49,135 nucleotides of DNA, taken from assembly GCA_039808845.1 (NCBI GenBank), contig JBDHTS010000002.1, positions 1 through 49,135 on the forward strand. Direction: 5' to 3'. Positions 40,058 to 47,372 of this stretch are shown one piece after another (position 1 is the stretch's first letter; the number at the start of each line of letters is the position of its first letter). Made by a program: the position numbers and the translations under genes. The stretch comes from JBDHTS01 sp039808845. Lineage in GTDB: Bacteria; Pseudomonadota; Alphaproteobacteria; Micavibrionales; Micavibrionaceae. A model generated the notes under the pieces. It saw only the letters and a list, made by a program, of their open reading frames with translations, made no database searches and was not told the DNA's origin.

Positions 40058-42487
40058 ATGACGCTGGACCCCGCCCTTCTGCTGTCTCCTATTCTCACCC
40101 GCGTCCGCACCGACATCAGCGCGGCCAAGACACGCGAAGGGCGGGTTTTCCGCACGAACGACGCGATAACGCCGGCCCGCCTGCTGAAGCATCTCAATGG
40201 CGGGCCGATGCGCGGCGTCTACCCTATCCGGCCCGGCAGCTGCGAATGCCGGGTCGCTGTCCTCGATCTCGACTCCCATAAAGGCGAAACCGCATGGGAC
40301 GACATGACGGCCGCCGCCGTGCGCGTCATCGCCGCCTGCGCCGCGCAAGGATTGAAAGCGACGCCCTGGCGATCGTCCGGCGGCAAGGGCATCCATCTGT
40401 ATTTCCTATGGGACGAACCGCAGGACGCCTACAGCCTGCGCCAGGCGCTGCGTGTTATTCTTGCCGGGACAGGCTTCCGCGACGGCACGGCAGGCGTCGC
40501 CCGCGGGGAAATCGAAATCTTTCCAAAACAGGACAGCGTCGCCGAGGGCGGCTTCGGCAACCAGTTTTTCCTGCCGCTGGCCGGAAAAAGCGTACCCCTT
40601 GAACCTCTATTAGGCCTGGACCCTACGGACCGGGATTACGCAGCAACGCTGGACTGGCCTGTGTCGGATCCCGTACCGGTTCTGGAACGCCCGGCGGTCG
40701 CGCTGCCCCCGGCCCCGCGCGAATTGCAGTCAGCGGATCTGGAAAAACTTCGCATGATGCTGACTTTCATCAAACCCGATGCGGCAGGCGATTATTCCTA
40801 TGACCTCTGGATCAACAAGGTCGGGCTGGCCCTGCATCATGAAACGCAGGGCAGCGACGACGGACTGGATCTGTGGGACGAATGGAGCGCGCGCGGCCAT
40901 AGCTATCCAGGCCATGATGTCTGCAAATATAAATGGTCGACGTTCAGCGGCAACACGAACAGGCCGACGACGGTCGGCACGCTGAAGCGTCTGGCGCGGG
41001 ACGGCGGTTATGTCGAAGACCGGACGGGGGATTTCGAAGACCTTGACGCGCTGGAAGGAAAACCTGAAAAAACAGGCGATGACGACGAACCCGATCCGGT
41101 CGTCTTTCCCCATCCCGCCGACTGGTGCTTCATCGCCCGGAAGCTGCTGAACCAGTCTCTGGTCGGCGGCGACGGCGTCCTGACCACGCGCTATGTCCAG
41201 AACGTCTGGTACCGTTATAACGGGCAAGTGTACGAAGAGCGCGAACCCGAAGCCATGCGCACGATGGCGCGCCGGTTCCTGGACACGGCTTATAAACGCA
41301 ATCCGGCGAAACCCATGCAGCCCGCCATGCCCTACATGCCCTGCGACAAGGCGGTCCAGGAAACCCTGTCGGCGCTGAAGACCGAAACCTATGCCGAGAA
41401 ATGCAGCGCCCCGGCCTGGCTGGACGGACGCCCCGACGCCGCCGACTACGCCGTGATGACGAACGGCCTGCTGCATCTGCCGACGCGCACGCTGCACCCG
41501 CATACGCCGCAGCTGTTCAGTTTCAACGCCATGCCCTTCGCCTGGCAGCCGGACGCCGGCGCGCCCGCATGGCTGGAATTCCTCGATAGTCTGTGGGGCG
41601 ACGATCCGGAAAGCATCGACACGCTGCAGGATATGTTCGGCTATCTCGTTTCGGGCGACACCAGCCAGCAGAAGATGTTCCTGATCAAGGGACCGCCGCG
41701 TTCGGGAAAGGGCACGATCGCCCGCGTCCTGCGCGAACTGCTGGGCGCCCATAACACGGTCAGCACGTCCTTCGCGCAGCTGGCGAACGACTGGGGCATG
41801 GAGCCGCTTGTCGGAAAGCTGGCGGCGTTCCTGCCCGAAGCGCGCAACACCGGCGGGCGCGGCCACAACAACCTGCAGGTCGCCGTGGAGCGCCTGCTGT
41901 CCATATCCGGCGAGGATGAAATGTCCGTGCCGCGCAAGCATATCGGCAACTGGAACGGCTACCTTAAAGTCCGCTTCGTGATGCTGGCCAACGCCGTACC
42001 GGGGCTGGGGGATTCGACCAACGCCTTCGCCAGCCGGTTCATCGTCCTGGAAACCGTGAAATCGTTCCTGGGGCATGAAGACGACACGCTGACCGCGCGC
42101 CTGCTGGCCGAGCTGCCGGGCATCTTCCGCTGGGCGCTGGACGGCCGCGACAGGCTGAAAGAACGGCGGCGGTTCATCCAGCCGCAATCCGGCGCGAAGG
42201 CGCTTGACGAACTGGCCGACGCGAACAACCCGGTTCGCGCCTTCGTGCGCGACGAATGCGAGGTCGGCGATCATGAAATCGCGAAAGAAGAGCTGTGGCA
42301 TGAGTACAGGCTGTGGTGCGACAAGGTCGGCCGCGTGCCCGGAACGTATCAAACTTTTTGCGGAACGGTGATCGAGACTTTCGGACCGGCGGGGATCGTG
42401 GCGGTCGATAAGAGAATGGGTAAGGACAAAATCAAAATCTTTCGCGGCCTACGCGTAAAAAATTGCGCGTTCGACGATGTTGCCTAG
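40058..42487 (+). CDS. Phage AEP primase fused to SF3 helicase
   Basis: The 809-residue protein starts with an archaeo-eukaryotic primase domain. Its metal-binding DLDSHKG near 70 and the SGGKGIHLYF motif near 108 are typical of the TOTE-type primases. A PriCT-2-like linker covers 225-310 (SYDLWINKVGLALHHE). D5_N-like and SF3 helicase domains follow with Walker A GPPRSGKGT at about 546-554 and the C-terminal winged-helix (ANNPVRAFVRDECEVGDHEI). It primes and unwinds DNA at the phage origin, for which the iterons just downstream are candidates. It works with the family A polymerase encoded on the other strand. Confidence 0.9.
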   Translation: MTLDPALLLSPILTRVRTDISAAKTREGRVFRTNDAITPARLLKHLNGGPMRGVYPIRPGSCECRVAVLDLDSHKGETAWDDMTAAAVRVIAACAAQGLKATPWRSSGGKGIHLYFLWDEPQDAYSLRQALRVILAGTGFRDGTAGVARGEIEIFPKQDSVAEGGFGNQFFLPLAGKSVPLEPLLGLDPTDRDYAATLDWPVSDPVPVLERPAVALPPAPRELQSADLEKLRMMLTFIKPDAAGDYSYDLWINKVGLALHHETQGSDDGLDLWDEWSARGHSYPGHDVCKYKWSTFSGNTNRPTTVGTLKRLARDGGYVEDRTGDFEDLDALEGKPEKTGDDDEPDPVVFPHPADWCFIARKLLNQSLVGGDGVLTTRYVQNVWYRYNGQVYEEREPEAMRTMARRFLDTAYKRNPAKPMQPAMPYMPCDKAVQETLSALKTETYAEKCSAPAWLDGRPDAADYAVMTNGLLHLPTRTLHPHTPQLFSFNAMPFAWQPDAGAPAWLEFLDSLWGDDPESIDTLQDMFGYLVSGDTSQQKMFLIKGPPRSGKGTIARVLRELLGAHNTVSTSFAQLANDWGMEPLVGKLAAFLPEARNTGGRGHNNLQVAVERLLSISGEDEMSVPRKHIGNWNGYLKVRFVMLANAVPGLGDSTNAFASRFIVLETVKSFLGHEDDTLTARLLAELPGIFRWALDGRDRLKERRRFIQPQSGAKALDELADANNPVRAFVRDECEVGDHEIAKEELWHEYRLWCDKVGRVPGTYQTFCGTVIETFGPAGIVAVDKRMGKDKIKIFRGLRVKNCAFDDVA

Positions 42488-42691
42488 CTTTTGTCCCGCC
42501 CTGTCCCTGCCTGTCCCGCCCTGTTTTGTATTGCAATGTGTCTAGAGAATAGAAATGAAAATAAAATATATAAGATATAAGGGTTACAATAAGGTTTCAG
42601 GTCGGGACAGTCGGGAAGCCGGGGACAAACCGAACACGCAAAAATTTACGCGTTTCCCTGTCGATGCGCCCTCCGAAAAGAGGGTCTGGCC
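42488..42691 (+). other. Candidate phage replication origin with iterons
   Basis: Three tandem 10-bp units at 42491, 42501 and 42511 (TTGTCCCGCC, CTGTCCCTGC, CTGTCCCGCC), with a degenerate fourth, give one repeat per helical turn. Inverted copies lie at 42604-42610 (GGGACAG) and 42621-42629 (GGGGACAAA). Between them is about 80 bp of AT-rich DNA (42522-42600), the strongest AT dip in the right arm. It follows the helicase-primase gene. The set resembles an initiator-bound origin with a DNA-unwinding element, though promoter or repressor sites for the next gene remain possible. Confidence 0.55.
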
Positions 42692-43150
42692 ATGACACGG
42701 GGCAAGATCATCGGTGTGGCGGGACCGAAGAACACGCCGATCGGCGAGGACCATCACAACGCGAAACTGACCGACGCGCAGGTCGAAACGATCCGCGACC
42801 TTTACGACCAGGGGTTCGGATACCGCGCCATCGCCCGCAAGCTTGACCTCAAGCGGTCCACGGTCCGCGATATCTGCACCTTCCGGCGGCGCGGCTGCAC
42901 GCCCGACGGCTATCGCGTCCGGCAGGCCGACACCGCGGTAAAACCTCCGCCTACGTTTTTTGCGGGGGCAAAAAACCGTATGCTAGCAGAAGAACGGGAA
43001 ACGATGCGCGAATTTGCACGGGAAGGAATGACAGCAAAGCAAATCAGCGAAGTTACTGGTTATTGCTACAATACGGTTCGCAAGGCTTTGCTAGAAAAAA
43101 CAGAAACGGATTTTATTATCGATGAAGTTTTTGACGATATGCTGGGTTAG
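42692..43150 (+). CDS. Phage protein with two helix-turn-helix motifs
   Basis: The 152-residue protein has two Homeodomain-like helix-turn-helix units: VETIRDLYDQGFGYRAIARK with following LKRSTVRDIC, and MREFAREGMTAKQISEVTG with YCYNTVRKAL. A basic linker joins them. It sits between replication and packaging genes, and could be the late-gene activator or a small-terminase-like DNA-binding protein. Upstream there is a small hairpin CCCTC/GAGGG (42669-42684), with GAGGG 9 nt from the start. Confidence 0.65.
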   Translation: MTRGKIIGVAGPKNTPIGEDHHNAKLTDAQVETIRDLYDQGFGYRAIARKLDLKRSTVRDICTFRRRGCTPDGYRVRQADTAVKPPPTFFAGAKNRMLAEERETMREFAREGMTAKQISEVTGYCYNTVRKALLEKTETDFIIDEVFDDMLG

Positions 43151-43194
43151 GGGGCGGTACGCGTAAATCGTGATTATTCGGCTAGCGTCCTGTC
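43151..43194. other. Short gap with repeated CGGTACGCGTAAA motif
   Basis: The gap between the helix-turn-helix gene and the terminase small subunit gene contains the motif at 43155-43167. Near-identical copies are at 39571-39583 and 45268-45280. No ribosome site stronger than weak purines is seen before the ATG at 43195. Confidence 0.5.
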
Positions 43195-43683
43195 ATGGAC
43201 GAAAAAGCCGCCGCCGAAATCAAGATCAAATTCCTGACCGAACTGCGTGAAACCTGCAATGTCGGCAAGGCGGCGGAGAATGCCGGCGTCGACCGTTCGA
43301 CGATCCGGCGCTGGCGCAACGCCGACGAAAAATTCGCGGGCCAGGTCGACCAGGCCAAGAAGGACGCGGTCGAAGCGCTGGAAGACGAAGTCCACCGCCG
43401 CGCCTTCCAGGGCACGCTGAAAATCGGCAAGCAAGGCGCGTATCTCGAATACAGCGACACGCTGGCGATCTTCCTGCTGAAGGCCCACGCGCCCGAAAAA
43501 TACCGCGAAATGACGCGCACGGAAATCACCGGCGCGAACGGCGAACCGCTGAACGCGACGAACGAGCAGATCGCGAACAAGCTGGACGCGATCATGGAAG
43601 CCGCGAAAGCCCGCCGCCAGGCCGTTCAGGCCAGCCGCGCCGCCGCGCGCGAACCCGACGATGACTACGCAGACCTGTGCTGA
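43195..43683 (+). CDS. terS: Terminase small subunit
   Basis: The 162-residue protein has an N-terminal helix-turn-helix (CNVGKAAENAGVDRSTIRRW), a coiled coil (about 45-80) and a C-terminal oligomerisation region. It would recognise the phage packaging site and recruit the large subunit. It overlaps the terminase large subunit gene by 23 nt. Confidence 0.85.
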   Translation: MDEKAAAEIKIKFLTELRETCNVGKAAENAGVDRSTIRRWRNADEKFAGQVDQAKKDAVEALEDEVHRRAFQGTLKIGKQGAYLEYSDTLAIFLLKAHAPEKYREMTRTEITGANGEPLNATNEQIANKLDAIMEAAKARRQAVQASRAAAREPDDDYADLC

Positions 43684-45319
43684 AGGCGACGGATGGCTGG
43701 ACCTGCTGCCCTATCTGACGAAATCCGAACGGGCCTATGTCGAACAGGTCTTCGCGACAAGCCGCCCTGTCTGGGAAACGCATCCCGCCAACGTCCCCCA
43801 GCAGATGGCCTATGCCAGCATGGCGGACGTGATCGGGTACGGCGGGGCTGCAGGCGGCGGCAAGACCGATCTCCTGTGCGGGTCCGCCCTGACGCGGCAC
43901 CAGAAATGCCTGATCCTGCGCCGCGAAGCGACGCAGCTGACGGGGATCATCGACCGCTTCACCGAAATCCTCGGCAACCGCGACGGCTACAACGGGCAGG
44001 AAAAGATCTGGCGCCTGAAGGCCGACGGGAAGAACCCCTACCGGCAGATCGAATTCGGATCGACGCCGCACGCCGACGACTGGAACAAATACCAGGGCAG
44101 GCCGCACGACCTGCTGGGCTTCGACGAAGCCGCGAACTTCCTGGAAAGCCAGGTGCGCGCGCTGCTGGGCTGGGTGCGGTCCGTCGACACGAAACAGGTG
44201 TGCAAGGCGATCCTGACCTTCAACCCGCCGACGACGGTCGAAGGCCGCTGGATCATCGATTTCTTCGGGCCGTGGCTTGACATCAAACATCCCAATCCCG
44301 CGAAGCCCGGCGAACTGCGCTGTTTCGCGACGATCAACGGCAAGGAGGTCGAAGTGCCCGACAAGACGCCTTTCGTCGCCTTGCCGAACGGCGACCGGCT
44401 GTACGACTTCGACCCGCGCGACCACAAGCCGACGGACATCATCATCCCGAAAAGCCGCACGTTCATCGCGGCCCGCGTGACTGACAACCCTTACCTGATG
44501 GGAACCGGATACATGTCCCAGCTGCAAGCCCTGCCTGAACCGTTGCGCAGCCAGATGCTGAACGGCGATTTCCGCGCCGGCATGAAAGACGATCGCTGGC
44601 AGGTCATCCCGACAGCCTGGGTGGACGCGGCCATGGCGCGCTGGGAGGAACCGAAATGCAAGCCGCCCATGGACAGCCTGGGCTGCGACGTGGCACGCGG
44701 GGGCGACGACAACACGATCATCAGCCGCCGCCACGGTATGTGGTACGACCGCCTGCTGGTCTATCCCGGCACGGAAACGCCGAACGGTCCCGCCGTTGCG
44801 GGCCTTGTGATCAGCGCGGCGCGGGACAACGCACCCGAACATATCGACGTGATCGGCGTCGGGTCGTCCCCTTACGATTTCCTGGTCCAGGCTAACCAGC
44901 CTGTATACGGCATCAACGTGGCGGAGGCGGCCCTGGGAACCGACAGGTCCGGACGCCTGAATTTCAAGAACCAGCGATCGCAACTGTGGTGGCGCATGCG
45001 CGAACTGCTGGACCCGGAGAACAACACGGGCATCGCCCTGCCCCCGGACAAGGATTTGCGGACAGAACTGTGCACGCCGCGCTGGGAGCTGCGCGGGAAA
45101 ATCATCGTGGTCGAAAGCCGCGACGAAATATTCGAACGCCTGAAAAGATCCGTCGACCGCGCCAGCGCGGTGATCCTCGCATCAATCGAAACGCCGAAGG
45201 TCGCGATGCGCCTGGTTCCCGTCGGCAACCAGCGCCTGCAGGCCTACGATCCGCTGGACGCCGTGGGCGGTACGCGTGAAACGTCATCCGGTGATTATGA
45301 TCCCCTTAGCCATATCTGA
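43661..45319 (+). CDS. terL: Terminase large subunit
   Basis: The 552-residue packaging motor has Walker A GAAGGGKTD near 60-68, Walker B LLGFDEAAN near 149-157, and an RNase H-like nuclease domain beginning CDVARGGDDN near 342. These are the ATPase and nuclease of a double-stranded DNA phage packaging enzyme. The last 20 residues include the DNA motif CGGTACGCGTGAA (45268-45280). Followed by an 18-nt gap to the next gene. Confidence 0.93.
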   Translation: MTTQTCAEGDGWLDLLPYLTKSERAYVEQVFATSRPVWETHPANVPQQMAYASMADVIGYGGAAGGGKTDLLCGSALTRHQKCLILRREATQLTGIIDRFTEILGNRDGYNGQEKIWRLKADGKNPYRQIEFGSTPHADDWNKYQGRPHDLLGFDEAANFLESQVRALLGWVRSVDTKQVCKAILTFNPPTTVEGRWIIDFFGPWLDIKHPNPAKPGELRCFATINGKEVEVPDKTPFVALPNGDRLYDFDPRDHKPTDIIIPKSRTFIAARVTDNPYLMGTGYMSQLQALPEPLRSQMLNGDFRAGMKDDRWQVIPTAWVDAAMARWEEPKCKPPMDSLGCDVARGGDDNTIISRRHGMWYDRLLVYPGTETPNGPAVAGLVISAARDNAPEHIDVIGVGSSPYDFLVQANQPVYGINVAEAALGTDRSGRLNFKNQRSQLWWRMRELLDPENNTGIALPPDKDLRTELCTPRWELRGKIIVVESRDEIFERLKRSVDRASAVILASIETPKVAMRLVPVGNQRLQAYDPLDAVGGTRETSSGDYDPLSHI

Positions 45320-45337
45320 CGTTCGAAGGGGATTACC

Positions 45338-45661
45338 ATGTGTTTTCAGGCCGTTGCCGCTGTAGCTGCTGTTGCCAGCGCCGTATCGTCCTTCTTCGGC
45401 GGACAGCAGCAGGCGAAACAGGCGAAGAAAGACAGCGCCGCCATGCAGCAGGCCAATGAAAAGGCCGACGCGAACGCGAAAGCGACGCTGTCCCTGCAGC
45501 AGCAGGATCTGAACAAGCGCAACGCGAAGCAGCCGAACATCGCGGCCCTGCTGGCCACGAACCAGAACACGTCCGGCCAGAACAGCACGCTGCTGGCCGG
45601 CCCGAACGGCGTCGCGCCCTCTTCCCTGTCACTCGGCAAAAACACGCTTCTGGGGCAGTAA
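45338..45661 (+). CDS. Small virion-associated protein upstream of the connector
   Basis: The 107-residue protein starts with a hydrophobic Ala/Val helix (FQAVAAVAAVASAVSSFFGG), then an Ala/Gln/Lys coiled coil and a Gln/Asn-rich tail. Genes of this look lie between terminase and head-tail connector in many podovirus prophages and may encode internal or tail proteins. Its TAA is directly followed by the connector ATG. Confidence 0.6.
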   Translation: MCFQAVAAVAAVASAVSSFFGGQQQAKQAKKDSAAMQQANEKADANAKATLSLQQQDLNKRNAKQPNIAALLATNQNTSGQNSTLLAGPNGVAPSSLSLGKNTLLGQ

Positions 45662-47365
45662 ATGGCCTTTCCCACGCCCAGCCTGCAACAAACACCGCGC
45701 GACAAGCTGCTGGCCACGCTGGCGGCGATGAAGAACGAACGCGCGTCATGGGATGCGCATTACGCGGAGCTGAGCCGCAATATCCTGCCGCGGTCCAGCC
45801 GCTTCACGGTTTCCGACCGGAACAAGGGCGACCGCCGCCACAACAACATTTACGACAACACCGCCACACGATCCCTGCGCATTCTCGGCGCGGGGCTGAT
45901 GGGCGGCGCGTCGTCGCCCGCGCGCCCCTGGTTCCGCCTGACCACGCCCGACGACCGGCTGATGAAATACGCGCCCGTCAAGATCTGGCTGAACGAGGTG
46001 ACGCGCATCATGCTGGGCGTGTTCCAGCGGTCGAACACATACCGGGCGCTGCATGGCATGTACGAAGAACTGGCGTGCTTCGCCACCGGGTGTTCCGTCC
46101 TGACCGACAGCTACGACAAGGTGATCCACCACAACCTGCTGACGGTCGGCGAATACGCGCTGGCCGCCGACCATGAAAACCATATCAACGCGCTGGCCCG
46201 CGAATTCGAAATGACCGTCGCGCAGATCGTTGCGCGCTTCAACTATGAAAACTGCAGCCAGGCGGTGCGCAACCTGTACGACCGGGGCGACCTGCAGGCC
46301 TGGGTGCCCGTCGTCCATATCATCGAACCGCGCACGAACCGCAACCCGCAGAAGCCGGACGCGCAGAACATGCCGTGGGCGTCGACCTATTTCGAGCCCG
46401 GCGCACCGAGAGGAGGCGACAGGGATTTCCTGCGCGTGTCCGGCTTCAGGCAGTTTCGCGTCCTGGCGCCGCGCTGGGCCGTCACCAGCAACGATATCTA
46501 CGGCAGCACCTGCCCAGGCATGGAAGCGCTGGGCGATACCAAATCGCTGCAGCACGAAAACGTCCGCAAGGCGGAAGGCATCGACTACCAGACAAGACCG
46601 CCGCTTCAGGTGCCGACATCCCTGCGCGGGCGCGCGCTGGACCGCCTCCCCGGCGGCATCACGTATTACGACCCCACCGCGCCGCAGGGCGGCGTGCGGT
46701 CCATGTTCGACGTCAACCTGCGCCTGGACCACCTGCTGGAAGATATCCGCGACGTTCGCGAACGCATCCGGGCGGCGTTTTTCACCGACCTGTTCATGGC
46801 GATCAGCCAGCACGACGGCAAGATGACGGCGACGGAAGTCGCGGCCATCAACCAGGAACAGCTGCTGCAGCTGGGGCCGATCCTTGAAAGACTTCACGAC
46901 GAACTGCTGAACCCGCTGATCGAAATCACTTTCGCGCGCATCCTGGAAGCCAAAGGGCCGGACGGTGAAAGCATGCTGCCGCCCCCGCCCGACGAACTGG
47001 ACGGCGTCGAACTGAAAGTGGAATTCGTATCGATGCTGGCGCAGGCGCAGCGCGCGATCAACACGAACGCGATCGACCGCTTCACATTCAGCCTCGGCAA
47101 TCTCGCCCTGATCAAACCCGGCGTCATCGACAAGCTGGACGAAGACAAATGGGCGGACATCTACGCCGACAGCCTCGGCATCGATCCGGAACTGATCGTC
47201 CCCGACCGCAAGGTCGCGCTGGTCCGCGAGGAACGCGCCAAGCAGCAGCAGGCCGCGATGCAGTCGCAGCTGATGAACCAGGGCGCCGATACCGCCGCGA
47301 AGCTGGCGAACACAGACACGGGCCGGAAAAGCGCCCTGACCGACATGACAGCGGGAATGAGGTAA
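45662..47365 (+). CDS. Head-tail connector (portal) protein, T7-like
   Basis: The 567-residue protein matches the bacteriophage head-to-tail connector family (PF12236 type). The start is MAFPTPSLQQTPRDKLL and the core contains LMGGASSPARPWFRL, KVIHHNLLTVGEYAL and the AINQEQLLQLGPILER stem. Twelve copies form the ring through which DNA enters and leaves the capsid. The family marks a podovirus-type short-tail morphology. Confidence 0.92.
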   Translation: MAFPTPSLQQTPRDKLLATLAAMKNERASWDAHYAELSRNILPRSSRFTVSDRNKGDRRHNNIYDNTATRSLRILGAGLMGGASSPARPWFRLTTPDDRLMKYAPVKIWLNEVTRIMLGVFQRSNTYRALHGMYEELACFATGCSVLTDSYDKVIHHNLLTVGEYALAADHENHINALAREFEMTVAQIVARFNYENCSQAVRNLYDRGDLQAWVPVVHIIEPRTNRNPQKPDAQNMPWASTYFEPGAPRGGDRDFLRVSGFRQFRVLAPRWAVTSNDIYGSTCPGMEALGDTKSLQHENVRKAEGIDYQTRPPLQVPTSLRGRALDRLPGGITYYDPTAPQGGVRSMFDVNLRLDHLLEDIRDVRERIRAAFFTDLFMAISQHDGKMTATEVAAINQEQLLQLGPILERLHDELLNPLIEITFARILEAKGPDGESMLPPPPDELDGVELKVEFVSMLAQAQRAINTNAIDRFTFSLGNLALIKPGVIDKLDEDKWADIYADSLGIDPELIVPDRKVALVREERAKQQQAAMQSQLMNQGADTAAKLANTDTGRKSALTDMTAGMR

Positions 47366-47372
47366 CAGCGCC

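Noticed and set aside
40730..42352. A 540-codon frame on the minus strand
   Set aside because: Antisense to the primase-helicase gene, whose motifs are unmistakable. No motif in the antisense frame.
43592..44983. A 463-codon frame on the minus strand
   Set aside because: Antisense to the terminase large subunit, whose ATPase and nuclease motifs are clear.
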